A stretch of 64,000 nt of DNA from Stomorhina lunata (Eukaryota; Arthropoda; Insecta; Diptera; Rhiniidae): contig OW121743.1 in the NCBI GenBank assembly GCA_933228675.1, positions 81,605,863 through 81,669,862 of the forward strand, given 5' to 3'. The translations under genes and the position numbers were made by a program. Positions 1-9,856 of this stretch are shown one piece after another (positions within the stretch are counted from its first letter, which is position 1; every line of letters starts with the position of its first letter). The notes beneath the pieces are model-generated. The model ran no database searches. It was not told the origin of the DNA and saw nothing but the letters and a program-made list of their open reading frames with translations.

Positions 1-794
1 TTTTCCAAAAATGTACTATTTTTATAGGAAATTTTTCAAAAATGTACTATTTTTATAGGAAATTTTTCAAAAATTTACTATTTTTATAGGAAAATTTTCA
101 AAAATTTACTATTTTTATAGTAAATTTTTCAAAAATTTACTATTTTTATAGGATATTTTTCAAAAATTTACTATTTTTATAGGAAATTTTTCAAAAATTT
201 ACTATTTTTATAGGAAATTTTTCAAAAATTTACTATTTTTATAGGAAATTTTTCAAAAATTTACTATTTTTATAGGAAATTTTTCAAAAATTTACTATTT
301 TTATTGGAAATTTTTCAAAAATTTACTATTTTTATAGGAAAATTTTCAAAAATTTACTATTTTTATAGGAAATTTTTTAAAAATTTACTATTTTTATATG
401 AATTTTTCAAAAATTTACTATTTTTATATGAATTTTTGAAAAATTTACTATTTTTATAGGAAAATTTTTCAAAAATTTACTATTTTTATAGGAAATTTTT
501 CAAAAATTTACTATTTTTATAGGAAATTTTTCAAAAATTTACTATTTTTATAGGAAAATTTTCAAAAATTTACTATTTTTATAGGAAATTTTTCAAAAAT
601 TTACAATTTTTATAGAAAATTTTTCAAAAATTTACTATTTTTATAGGAAATTTTTCAAAAATTTACTATTTTTATAGGAAATTTTTCAAAAATTTACTAT
701 TTTTATAGGAAATTTTTCAAAAATTTACTATTTTTATAGGAAATTTTTCAAAAATTTACTATTTTTATAGGAAATTTTTCAAAAATTTACTACT
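1..794 (+). repeat. F1 satellite array, forward, 31-bp monomer
   Basis: About 25 head-to-tail copies of a 31-bp unit with core GGAAATTTTTCAAAAATTTA followed by CTATTTTTATA. The copies are nearly uniform; scattered changes are single bases or one-base indels. The array runs off the left edge of the window and ends abruptly near 794. The 31-bp length differs from the 29-bp unit used elsewhere by two extra T in the CTATTTTTATA part. Confidence 0.97.
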
Positions 795-1360
795 TTGTTT
801 TTAATTTCCTATGTACTTTAAGGAAGATTCCAAATCCGTAGTTTTATAACAACAGTTGCAGCTAAAGGGGTCTTAAATGTAATAACAAAATTAAAAATGT
901 TACAAATATTTTAATTGCATCATTTGGTGAAGGGCATTGTTTGCATCAGGAATTTGGCTACTAGTGGACTTTCACTTGATAAACATTTTTATATTTTACT
1001 CTATCCTTTCGAATATTTTTGCACGTTTCATTAATTTTAAACACCTTGTTAAATATTTTTTCAAAGCAATTTAAACTTTTTCATGATGAAAAAAAAAAAA
1101 TTGAACTGCATTTTTTATTTGCAAACAAATAACACTAGTTCACAAAATTGAACTTTTTGCACTGAAGTTGACCGTCACTATATTTGTTTATTTATTGTGG
1201 GTCTTCGGGTTCCAAAAACTTTGAAAATGTCTGTATCCCAAAATTTTGAATAATTTTGCCAATTTTTTACAGGGTTTGTCGTTGTAGCAAAAAAGTATAT
1301 TATGCCGCGTCTTATGAAAATATCGTAAAAATTGTGGCCATTATTTTTTTTTTCACTAAT
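795..1360. other. Unique AT-rich spacer
   Basis: Non-repetitive AT-rich sequence between two F1 arrays of opposite orientation. I see no open frame, RNA gene or transposon end in it. Confidence 0.6.
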
Positions 1361-1764
1361 TATATAAATAGTATATTTTAAAAAAAATTTCCTTTAAATA
1401 GTAAATTTTTGAAAAATTTCCTTTAAATAGTAAATTTTTGAAAAATTTCCTATAAAAAGTATATTTTTAAAAAATTTCCTTTAAATAGTAAATTCTTGAA
1501 AAATTTCCTATAAATAGTAAATTCTTGAAAAATTTCCTATAAATAGTAAATTTTTGAAAAATTTCCTATAAACAGTAAATTTTTGAAAAATTTCCTATAA
1601 ACAGTAAATTTTTGAAAAATTTCCTATAAATAGTAAATTTTTGAAAAATTTCCTATAAAAAGTATATTTTTGAAAAATTTCCTATAAATAGTAAATGTTT
1701 GAAAAATTTTATTTGAATAGTAAAATTTAAAAAAAAATTCCTATAAATAGTAAATTTTAAATTT
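1361..1764 (-). repeat. F1 satellite array, reverse, decayed
   Basis: About 13 copies of the F1 monomer in reverse orientation (AAATTTCCTATAAATAG then TAAATTTTTGAAA). Several copies carry CCTTTAAATAG or CCTATAAACAG variants, so this block is more diverged than the one after 1854. Confidence 0.93.
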
Positions 1765-1853
1765 TCTTTAAAATTGCTTAAAAATAGATACGATTTTTCC
1801 ATTTTCAAGTTTTTACAATGCGATAACTCCAAAACGCTTGATCATATACATTT
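1765..1853 (+). repeat. Spacer module S, copy 1
   Basis: An about 85-bp non-satellite segment embedded between F1 blocks. It contains AAAAATAGATACGATTTTTC, then CATTTTCAAGTTTTTACA, then GCGATAACTCCAAAACGC, then TTGATCATATA. It returns at 2565 and 2781 with only a few changes, so it belongs to a higher-order unit of the array. Confidence 0.9.
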
Positions 1854-2564
1854 TTTAAAAATTTCCTATAAATAGTAAATTTTTGAAAAATTTCCTATAA
1901 ATAGTAAATTTTTGAAAAATTTCCTATAAATAGTAAATTTTTGAAAAATTTCCTATAAATAGTAAATTTTTGAAAAATTTCCTATAAATAGTAAATTTTT
2001 GAAAAATTTCCTATAAATAGTAAATTTTTGAAAAATTTCCTATAAATCGTAAATTTTTGAAAAATTTCCTATAAATAGTAAATTTTTGAAAAATTTCCTA
2101 TAAATAGTAAATTTTTGAAAAATTTCCTATAAATAGTAAATTTTTGAAAAATTTCCTATAAATAGTAAATTTTTGAAAAATTTCCTATAAATAGTAAATT
2201 TTTGTAAAATTTCCTATAAATAGTAAATTTTTGAAAAATTTCCTATAAATAGTAAATTTTTGAAAAATTTCCTATAAATAGTAAATTTTTGAAAAATTTC
2301 CTATAAATAGTAAATTTTTGAAAAATTTCCTATAAATAGTAAATTTTTGAAAAATTTCCTATAAATAGTAAATTTTTGAAAAATTTCCTATAAATAATAA
2401 ATTTTTGAAAAATTTCCTATAAATAATAAATTTTTGAAAAATTTCCTATAAATAGTAAGTTTTTGAAAAATTTCCCATAAATAGTAAATTTTTTAAAAAT
2501 TTCCTATAAATAGTAAATTTTTGAAAAATTTCCTATAAATAGTAAATAGTAAATTTTTAATTTT
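1854..2564 (-). repeat. F1 satellite array, reverse, homogeneous 29-bp
   Basis: About 24 reverse-oriented 29-bp monomers, most identical. The block ends in a short slip that repeats TAGTAAA near 2540 before the second S module begins. Confidence 0.97.
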
Positions 2565-2653
2565 TTTTTTAAATTTCTTAAAAATAGATACCATTTTTCC
2601 ATTTTCAAGTTTTTACATTGTGATAACTCCAAAACGCTTGATCATATACATTT
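2565..2653 (+). repeat. Spacer module S, copy 2
   Basis: Second copy of the module, exactly 800 bp after copy 1 (AAAAATAGATA at 1780 and 2580). It shares TCCATTTTCAAGTTTTTACA and the whole GATAACTCCAAAACGCTTG stretch, and like copy 1 it is followed by ATCATATACATTTTTTAAAA and new F1 monomers. Confidence 0.9.
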
Positions 2654-2780
2654 TTTAAAAATTTCCTATAAATAGTAAATTTTTGAAAAATTTCCTATAA
2701 ATAATACATTTTTGAAAAATTTAATTTAAATAGTAAAATTTTAAAAAATATAAATAAAAAATAAAAACTATATAAAAAAT
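2654..2780 (-). repeat. F1 remnant, reverse
   Basis: Three or four reverse F1 monomers that decay into TATAAATAAAAAATAAAAAC-type sequence just before the third S module. Confidence 0.8.
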
Positions 2781-2861
2781 ATAAATTTCTTAAAAATAGA
2801 TAAGATTTGCCATTTTCGAGTTTTTAGATTGTGATAACTCCAAAACGCTTGATCATATAAA
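2781..2861 (+). repeat. Spacer module S, copy 3
   Basis: Third copy, about 212 bp after copy 2. It keeps GTGATAACTCCAAAACGCTT and GATCATATAAAT but is not followed by satellite monomers, so it marks the end of the tandem structure. Confidence 0.88.
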
Positions 2862-3730
2862 TATCTTATGTTACCTCGTGTTAAGGTCAAATTGTTAGCC
2901 ATCTTAAGGTCAAACTGTTAATCCGTTCGTTTTATGTATAAGAATATATGCTAAATAGCCGATTGGTACTCGGCTCCTGTGTGCTTTGACTGGTAAGCAT
3001 TGTTTTGTACCAAAACACCTAAAAACATAGTTTAACTTGTTTGTAATTTGGCTGTTGACCAGTGTAATTTGCAATAAAAAGGAATGTGGTTTAGAAAAAA
3101 GTATTATAAAAGTGAACATTAAAATACAATTATGAACACTTTAAATGTGAACAAATTATAAGAAAAAGTGAAAAAAAAATTAAAAAAATATCATAAAAAT
3201 AGTATTGGAATTAAATTGAATTCAATTTAAGAAAAACATAAAATGTTCATGCAATTGACATTAAAAAAGTTGAGTCTTTGTGAAAAAAAAACTGAGCGCT
3301 GGAATGAAAGAAAATTCATTGAACCGTAAATAATGGCAACATTTTTCTTTATATTTGATTTTATAATCAAAAAGTTTCTCTAAAAGACATTTCATTCATT
3401 AACTTAAACATTGTATTTTTTTATGTCATTTTCCTTTTCCACTTTTTTTGCATTACACTGATTTTAATTATATAATTATGTGATTTTTTCAGTTTCTCAG
3501 TTCATTATTGCTAATTTTTTTTCGTATATGAATTTTTTTCTTTCCAATTTTTAATGTAAATGTTTTTGCAAAAAGAAAGCGAATTTTCAAAGAAAACCCA
3601 GACCAAACCAAAATGAACTCTTTAACTACTTTAAAGTAATTGAATTTTCTCACTTTTGAATTTTTAAAAAGGTGGGTGATGGACTGACATATTGACTGAA
3701 TGAAAAAATAAAGGAAATGTTACAATTAAT
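2862..3730. other. Unique AT-rich spacer with a 20-bp palindrome
   Basis: No gene found. A perfect palindrome, TTAAATTGAATTCAATTTAA, occupies 3211-3230. A short tandem echo (AAGGTCAAATTGTTA, then AAGGTCAAACTGTTA) lies at 2882-2919. Confidence 0.6.
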
Positions 3731-4815
3731 TATAGGAAATTTTTTAAAATTAAATATTCATAGGAAATTTTTCAAAAATTGACTAATTATAGGAAATTTT
3801 TCGAAAATTTACTATTTATAGAAAATTTTTCAAAAATTTACTTTTTATAGGAAATTTTTCAAAAATTTACTTTTTATAGGAAATTTTTCAAAAATTTACT
3901 TTTTATAGGAAATTTTTCAAAAGTTTACTTTTTATAGGAAATTTTTCAAAAGTTTACTTTTAATAGGAAAGTTTTCGAAAATTGACTATTTATAGGAAAT
4001 TTTTCGAAAATTGACTATTTATAGGAAATTTTCAAAAATTGACTTATTACAGGAAATTTTTCGAAAATTGTATATTTATAGGAAATTTTTCGAAAATTGA
4101 GTTTAGGAAATTTTTCGAAAATTGACTATTTATAGAAAATTTTTCGAAAATTGACTATTTATATGAAAATTTTTCGAAAATTGACTATTTATAGGAAATT
4201 TTTCGAAAATTGACTATAGGAAATTTTTCGAAAGTTGACTATTTATAGGAAATTTTTCGAAAGTTGACTATTTATAGGAAATTTTTCAAAAATTTACTTT
4301 TTATAGGATATTTTTCAAAAATTTACTTTTTATAGGAAATTTTTCAAAAATTTACTTTTTATAGGAAATTTTTTAAAAGTTTACTTTTTATAGGAAATTT
4401 TTCAAAAGTTTACTTTTTATAGGAAATTTTTCGAAAATTGACTATTTATAGGAAATTTTTCGAAAATTGACTATTTATAGGAAATTTTCAAAAATTGACT
4501 TATTACAGGAAATTTTTCGAAAATTGTATATTTATAGGAAATTTTTCGAAAATTGACTATTTATAGGAAATTTTTCGAAAATTTACTATAGAAAATTTTT
4601 GAAAAATTGACTATTTATAGGAAATTTTTGGAAAATTGTCTATTTATAGGAAATTTTTCGAAAATTGACTATTTATAAAAAATTTTTCAAAAATTTACTT
4701 TTTATAAAATATTTGCGAAAATTAAATATTTGTAGGACATTTTTAAAAATTTATTAATATTTTTATAAAGAAATTTTTCAAAAATTTATAAGAAATTTTT
4801 CAAAAATTAAATTTT
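3731..4815 (+). repeat. F1 satellite array, forward, mixed subtypes
   Basis: About 37 forward monomers of 25-30 bp. Two subtypes alternate in blocks: TCAAAAATTTACTTTTTATA and TCGAAAATTGACTATTTATA. A run of about 15 monomers from 3841 reappears from about 4285 with the same order of variants, including the CAGG variant at 4048 and 4504, which points to a segmental duplication inside the array. Confidence 0.95.
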
Positions 4816-5112
4816 CAAAAATTAAATTTTTGAAAAGCTTTCATAAAAATTTTAAATTTTTAAAAAAATTCCTATAAAAATCGTAAATTTTTGAGAAGTT
4901 TCCTATAAAAATAGTAAATATTTGAAAAGTTTCCTATAAAAATAGTACATTTTTGAAAAATTTCATATAAAAATAGTAATTTTTTGAAAAATTTCCTATA
5001 AAAATTGTAAATTTTTGAAAAATGTTTTAAAAGGATAGTAAAGTTTATAAAAATAGAGAATTTATTAAAAAATTTGCTATGAAAATAGTAAATTTTTTGG
5101 AAAATTTTATAT
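4816..5112 (-). repeat. F1 satellite array, reverse, 31-bp
   Basis: About nine degenerate reverse monomers with core CCTATAAAAATAGTAAATTT, abutting the forward array at about 4815. The turnaround makes the two blocks a head-to-head inverted pair with almost no spacer. Confidence 0.9.
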
Positions 5113-5487
5113 TTGTACAGCCCCATTGTGCACGATAGAAATATGTATCAATTTATTGCATAAATAACCTAATTTCTTAAAATATCAGCGTATTAAACAA
5201 GAGTTTTGAATAAATATTTGGAGATTTATTTGTTATTATGAGAAAGTTGATTACATTTTACTTTATCTACTTCATTTCTTTAACAATTATTTCATCTTTT
5301 TTGGTTTTGTAACAAAATTTTTATTAAACAAATAATAAAAAAAAACACATAAAGCTAATTGTGGAATTATTTTCCATTATTTAATTTTTAAAGTTTTAAA
5401 CAAAATTTCTCTTTCATTATAATTTTTTTGCAAAATTGTTTGGTAATTCTTAATTTGTATATTTTTTTCTTTCTTTTACTTTTTTAG
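5113..5487. other. AT-rich region upstream of the candidate exon
   Basis: Unique sequence without a convincing open frame. It ends in a pyrimidine-rich tract (TTTTTTTCTTTCTTTTACTT) and TTTTTAG at 5481-5487, which would serve as a 3' splice site if the next feature is an internal exon rather than a first exon. Confidence 0.5.
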
Positions 5488-5534
5488 ATTTATTTAAAAA
5501 TTTAATTGAATCGTTAAAAGTGTTTTTGTGTTTC

Positions 5535-5571
5535 TTTATAATCAACTTCAAAACCAATTCAAACTTCAGTT
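5535..5571 (+). promoter_or_regulatory. Candidate core promoter (TATA box and initiator)
   Basis: TTTATAAT at 5535-5542 places a TATA-like box about 31 bases upstream of a TCAGTT initiator at 5566-5571, whose A would be the transcription start (5568). This is the usual geometry for TATA/Inr promoters in Diptera. The region is AT-rich, so a TATA-like string alone means little; the spacing to the initiator and the coding start 59 bases downstream is what makes it worth recording. The alternative is that this is 5' untranslated sequence of an exon beginning at 5488. Confidence 0.35.
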
Positions 5572-5626
5572 TCCAACTTTAACATTAACTTTAGCAGAGC
5601 GTAAAAAGAAGAAAGGTTTAAGCAAC

Positions 5627-5678
5627 ATGTTGCCGCAACATATGAAATCAACATTGGTGCTAACTACAATTTTAATGG
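5627..5678 (+). CDS. Candidate first coding exon encoding a signal peptide; partial gene
   Basis: Starts with AGCAACATG, a good match to the fly start context (CAAC/CAAA before ATG). It reads MLPQHMKSTLVLTTILMG before meeting GTAAGT at 5679-5684, an ideal 5' splice donor. The stretch after the lysine is hydrophobic, like the core of a secretory signal peptide, though short. The intron would interrupt after the first base of a codon (phase 1), the phase most often found after signal-peptide exons in secreted and immunoglobulin-superfamily genes. I chose this ATG over the in-frame one at 5528 because of its context and its distance from the promoter-like elements. No following exon was found in the window, so the protein cannot be named. 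Chance occurrence remains possible; conservation or RNA evidence would decide. Confidence 0.4.
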
Positions 5679-6632
5679 GTAAGTTTGAGTGTTTTTGTTT
5701 ATTTTGGTATAACATTTAAATTTAAGTATTCAATCATTGTCCAATGATTATGTATTTTTGAAAATAATTGAAAAGAAAAAAACTGCATAAAATTCTCCAG
5801 TCATTGACCTTTTGGCTCTAATGTAATGCTTAACACTTTTTTGATTAAATTTTAAATTTTTTAGACGTTTTACATTTTTAGACATTTTAAATTTTTTATA
5901 AATCGTTTTCCTTAAATTTGTTGGCTTTTTGTTTAATTTGTTTTTTGGTAGGAAACGTGAGTGAAATTTTGAATTCATTACCGTTCGGTTTCAATAATTA
6001 TTTTTACACAAAAGAAATTTTATTCATTACCTTTTTTTTTTTTTGATAATCAGTTTCTTCGTTTTTTTGGGGTTCCACTCATTGTTTTTAATTAATTTAA
6101 TTATATTGGGAAGTAAAAGTTGTTTGAGCTGAAAATTTCTTTAATGTATACAATTGATTTTTCATGGGTTTCAATTTAATTGATGTTAAGATTTGATCAA
6201 ATTACAAAAGGAATTAATTTGCATTACATTAACATAAAATTAGGTGAACCTTTTTTATGAACAAAAAATAATTTCTTTGAAAAAATTTAAACCAAATCTA
6301 TAAATGAACAAAAGTTGTCTTTGAAGAAATTGGTTTAAACTTACAATTTTTTATGAAAAAAGGTATTTATACAAAGCCGTCGATTTGCCGTTCAAGTTTT
6401 TTTTTGCATTAAAGCCGGCGAAGCATCAATCATTTTATATCTAAAAAAACCAAGTTTAGGAGAAGTGTTGGTAATGTGGTATACCTATTTGTTTTAAGAT
6501 TCTTAATTTTTTTAGATCTTGTCCTAAATATAATTTACCACTTCACAAGATACATGTGAGGTATTTAAGAAAATATTTGTAATCCCTTTTAAAACGATTT
6601 TAAATAATGTGGTACACCATATGTTGATAATG
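5679..6632. other. Unique AT-rich sequence downstream of the candidate donor
   Basis: No repeat structure or coding signal. If the exon at 5627 is real, this is the start of its intron. The tract includes GTGGTATACC and AATGTGGTACACC near 6473 and 6605, next to the hAT insertion point. Confidence 0.5.
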
Positions 6633-6832
6633 TGTTATACTATTGTTTGCAGTTCGGTTTTAACCGAAACCGAAACCTCGGTTTTTAATGCCTCAAAACC
6701 GAAACCCTAAACCGCAGAAAAAATCGCGGTTTTAGCTATTTATTTTTCACAATTTTTCGTTGGTATTATTCAGAAATAACATTAGCTTATCATAAATTTG
6801 CACGTAATTTGTCTATAAAATGAAGCAGAAGA

Positions 6833-7471
6833 ATGAAAAAACAATGGACGAATGGGCAAGTGCGATGGGAAGGCGGTGTTTTGTATAACCTGGGACTCAG
6901 TCGTATTTTTGGAACGTGTAATTCCAAGAAAATGCAAGAAACCGTAAGACAAAAGCTACTGGAGTTTATTGTTTCACTTGATATAAACTTCGTAGCATGT
7001 ACTATAGATGGAGCAGCAATCAATGTCAAATTTGGATCTAAAAATCAAACACTGCTTCAGTTATGGTTGGCACACGGAATTCATCTTGCAGTCATTGATG
7101 TTTTTTTGAAAAATTAGTTATAAATCCAGATGTGGAAGAATTTGGAACCAACGAAAGCGAAGACAGTTTTGAAGATGGCGACGATGAAACTTTAAATCAT
7201 TTAAATTATAACCTAGAGGCGTAAGAAAAACTGTTCGGTATTTCAAAAATTCGTCAGTTCGTAATAATATTTTACAAACAAGTGTTAAAAAGCATCATAA
7301 TCGTGAATTAAGTTTATACTTAGATTTCTGCTTCTAAAAGAGAGTATTTATGAAAGCTTAGAAAAGCTGTCGACTTTAGATTCCCTTCATTCCATCGACT
7401 TTGAAATTGTAAATTCTTTTAAAGATATGTTGCTGTTCGTAAAAATGACTGGGGCTCTGCAGTTTCTCTAA
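6833..7471 (+). pseudogene. hAT transposase pseudogene
   Basis: The open frame 6833-7117 contains LGLSRIFGTCNSKK, then FVACTIDGAAINVKFG, then LAHGIHLAVIDVFLK. These match the central RNase-H-like part of hAT transposases: the (T)TDGAA segment with a catalytic aspartate and the C.AHxxxLAVxDV helix. Reading continues in shifted frames: an acidic linker (7130-7224), then SSVRNNILQTSVKKHH with LSLYLD (about 7248-7335), then ESIYESLEKLSTLDSLHS and FEIVNSFKDMLLFVKM up to a stop at about 7470. At least two frameshifts and one stop break it. Just upstream, MDEWAS (6845) in another frame resembles the LDEWTS motif, so the stretch between it and the glycine-leucine motif was lost. The BED zinc finger and the C-terminal dimerisation domain are absent. 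Confidence 0.85.
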
Positions 7472-7679
7472 AAGAAACAAGACCTATTTAAGAAATCCTT
7501 CATATTTAAAAAACCTGAATTAATTTCCTGAAATTTATTATAAATTATAAATATGAGCTTTAGTAAACCCAGCAAAACTTTGGTAACGGCAAGTACTCTG
7601 GTATCTGGTTACCTTGTAATGACTACAGCATACCCTCCGAATAACTAATAAGTTATTACATAAGTACTTATTTGTAATT

Positions 7680-7731
7680 AAAATGGTAAGTTGAACTGAA
7701 TGGCCCGGGTTCAAATCCCACCAAGAGCAAC
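7680..7731 (+). repeat. tRNA-like B-box segment
   Basis: GGGTTCAAATCCCACC near 7708 is a good RNA polymerase III B-box, followed by a run of T, a possible pol III terminator. There is no matching tRNA acceptor stem or A-box at the right distance, so this looks like a SINE-type remnant rather than a tRNA gene. Confidence 0.4.
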
Positions 7732-7870
7732 AATTTTTTTTATTTTTTTTTTATTAAAAATGTATTTTTAAATGATTTTTGAATTTTAAAAACATAAATA
7801 TTACCTTCTGTAAAAAAAATTTTGGAAAACTAACTCACGGTAATGAAAAAATACTATCATGAGTCAATTT

Positions 7871-8180
7871 TGATTATGTAGGCTACATACCTATTGGATA
7901 CCAAGCAACTGTTCTGCTTGGTCTTAACTTGGTAAGCATAGACTTATCTTGGTTATCCTTTATTTCAACTGTGGACACTGACCTCCTAGTGACATCACCA
8001 AAAGGGCTACGTTACGTAGTGAGCTAACATGTACCGCGAGTTGTAAAATAAGAACGATAAAAAATGGGATGGAAAGACCAAGTAGAGGAAAAATTTTCAC
8101 AACTTGGCCTATAAAATTGAAGAATATTCGCACAAGATCGAAGAAAATAGGTTGTATCTATAGGCCATCTAAGTAAGTAA
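7871..8180 (+). repeat. Dispersed repeat P, copy 1
   Basis: Matches 16973-17175 over about 200 bp: both contain TATTGGATACCAAG or GTTGGATACCAAG, GGTCTTAACTTGGTAA, TGGACACTGACCTCCTAG, GCTACGTTA and GTAGTGAGC. The tail (GAAAGACCAAGTAGAGG followed by ACAACTTGGCCTATAA) recurs at 39510-39570. The length and the diverged copies suggest an old SINE or MITE-like family. No open frame. Confidence 0.85.
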
Positions 8181-8426
8181 GAGCCAATATTATATAAAAA
8201 CTTATACAAAAGGGAAGATTTAAATTGTTTAAGTTTTAAAATAATTAAAAAACACTTCTTTTTTGTTTATTAAATGCATTAAACATTTACAAAAAATCGT
8301 ATAGAAATATGTTTCCAAAAATTACAACAAAGCAAAAAAGCAGAGAAAAACAAAGTTATTGTCACATGATTTTGGATCTAAAAATAAAAATTGTTTATAT
8401 TAATTATAAGCTGCTAAGTTTTCAAC

Positions 8427-8500
8427 ATATGAAGTAGCTCAGTGGAAGAGTCTCCGCCTAGCAGTCGGAGGGTCTCGGTTCGAGCCCCCATGGGGTCATA
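8427..8500 (+). repeat. tRNA-Ala-like pseudogene or SINE head
   Basis: GTAGCTCAGTGGAAGAG is a near-perfect tRNA D-arm and A-box. CTCCGCCTAGCAGTCGGAG forms an anticodon stem-loop with AGC in the loop, as in tRNA-Ala(AGC), with one mismatch at the loop-closing pair. GGTTCGAGCCC is the B-box. The T-stem and the 7-bp acceptor stem do not pair, so a working tRNA is unlikely. Its place inside a TIR element indicates a tRNA-derived SINE head. Confidence 0.6.
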
Positions 8501-8544
8501 AGAAAAAATTTGTACTTCGTTTAAAAATATGTTTTTTAAATAAA

Positions 8545-8590
8545 ACAACAACAAAAAAGTTGTTGTTGTTATTGTTGTTGTTGTTGTCTT
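8545..8590. repeat. ACA/GTT microsatellite with hairpin
   Basis: AACAACAACAAAAAA is followed by GTTGTTGTTGTTATTGTTG; the two halves are complementary and would fold on themselves. Confidence 0.8.
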
Positions 8591-9059
8591 CCAATTACTT
8601 ACCCAAGTCATTACATTTCTGCAATTGGTAAGTACTTGCCTCCAATGACATCCCCATGTTAATGTAATGACTTAAACAGTGAATGAGTAAGTAGTTCGTG
8701 TTCAATAGTTTAACTGTTTAACTCATTATTTGGTAATGAAAAGTTTTGCTGGGAAATATACCTTATACATTAAAATACTTTAATTTTACTTCAAATTTAA
8801 ATCGAAATAGTTTTATTTGAAAAACCGAAAACCGAACCGAAACCGGCCGGTTTTTAGTGTTTTAAAACCGAAACCGCGGTTTCTCATTTTCACGGTTTTT
8901 TGCAAACTCTATGTTATTACTATACCACATTTTTCTTGTTATTATTTTAAGGGTGAATATTAAAAATGGAGGTACTTACAACTACTAGTTTCCAATGCTT
9001 TTCAGGGTTACTTCTTTACAAAATCATAGAAAATTTTAGTTTAACCTATTTTGTTTTTG

Positions 9060-9845
9060 TGGTCATGGAAATTGTAGAATATTTCCTAGGGCTGCAATGG
9101 TAGTTTGCAATAAAGCAAAGTATTTCATCCAGATATCTTCCGTCAAGTTGAACACACTTCATAACAGAGCCTTGTGTTCTTCGCCACACGCTGCAGTAAA
9201 CTTGGTTTATTTGAGCTGATTTCTTGAAGCATATTTTCCTTTAAAGCCACAAGAGATTGGGATTGTCATTATAATATTTAAGGTAGTCCGTAAAGAAACT
9301 CCCATGATCGGGCAAAATCGGTGGTCATGGGATGTCCCCAAAGCAACTTTGGGGAAATTTTCAAGATGATAATTCATCTTAGCTCTGGCTTTGTGTGCAG
9401 TCTCCTTATTCTCCCGAACAATGGTTGAGCTTGCAGGTTTGGCAAAAAGTCCTCGAGAATTAAAAAAAAAAAAAAATGGTCCAATTATTTAATGCGTTCA
9501 TAATTCACACCAAACAGTTACCCAGGGGCAATGCAATGGTTTCGGATTCTTAGCAACCAGTAACGGCAGTTTTGCTTATTGACAAGTCCGTTTAAGTGAG
9601 CGACGAGCCTCGCTCCAAAAAATGGGTTTTTAAGTATGAAAACTAAAGCCACATTTTTTGGTTATTGAATGATTTGAATTTAAAAAGGACAGTACTTTAG
9701 ATCTTTTTTAAAATTTCGTGAATAATCGCTCTTGGAATTCCCAGTGCGGCTGTCGAGAATTTTCACGTAAACTGCTTTCAACCAGTTCAATGTTTTCGAG
9801 AGCCTTCAATGTCTGGGCAAATCGGTATTAGCTTTATCAAAAGAA
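9060..9845 (-). pseudogene. mariner-like transposase relic (minus strand)
   Basis: Reading the minus strand in patched frames gives NKQNCRYW, then a CTQSQS-type scrap around the QDGATAHTAR position, then MTIPISCGFKGKYASRNQLK, then TKFTAACGEEHKAL. These correspond to the central and C-terminal parts of mariner-type DDE transposases (NKQNxRxW; DFFLWGxLK; a terminal helix with RxExC/HxxA). The same blocks occur in the plus-strand relic at 24395-25290 (CTTGTGGCTTTAAAG, GTTTACTGCAGCGTGTGGCG), so both are copies of one family. Many stops and frameshifts; no TIRs recognised. Confidence 0.65.
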
Positions 9846-9856
9846 AACTTGAAAAC

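Larger units (their letters stand above)
7568..8753. mobile_element. Nested TIR element inside the hAT copy
   Basis: Left end CCCAGCAAAACTTT (7568-7581) and right end AAAGTTTTGCTGGG (8740-8753) are exact 14-bp inverted repeats. Further in, GGCAAGTACT occurs near both ends in opposite orientation together with TGTAATGACT, so the arms are related over more than 100 bp. Flanks are TTTAGTAAA and AAATATAC, and no clear target duplication is visible. The interior holds two tRNA-like B-box segments, a dispersed repeat (P) and a GTT microsatellite, and no transposase. I cannot assign a superfamily. Confidence 0.75.
6641..8911 (+). mobile_element. hAT-superfamily transposon, decayed, with nested insertion
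   Basis: The left end reads TATTGTTTGCAGTTCGG; the right end, read inwards, is TAGAGTTTGCAAAAAACCG. Both share GTTTGCA and fit the hAT terminal pattern YAGNG. Both subterminal regions are rich in AACCGAAACCG motifs and their complement. The flanks TGTTATAC (6633-6640) and TGTTATTAC (from 8912) look like an aged 8-bp target duplication. Between them lie a broken hAT transposase (6833-7471) and a second element (7568-8753). Without the nested element the hAT copy is only about 1.1 kb, so much of the transposase was already deleted. Confidence 0.8.

Noticed and set aside
4872..5126. 84-codon minus-strand frame
   Set aside because: Translation of degenerate F1 monomers.
8427..8500. Functional tRNA-Ala(AGC)
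   Set aside because: Acceptor and T-stems do not pair; kept as a SINE head or pseudogene.
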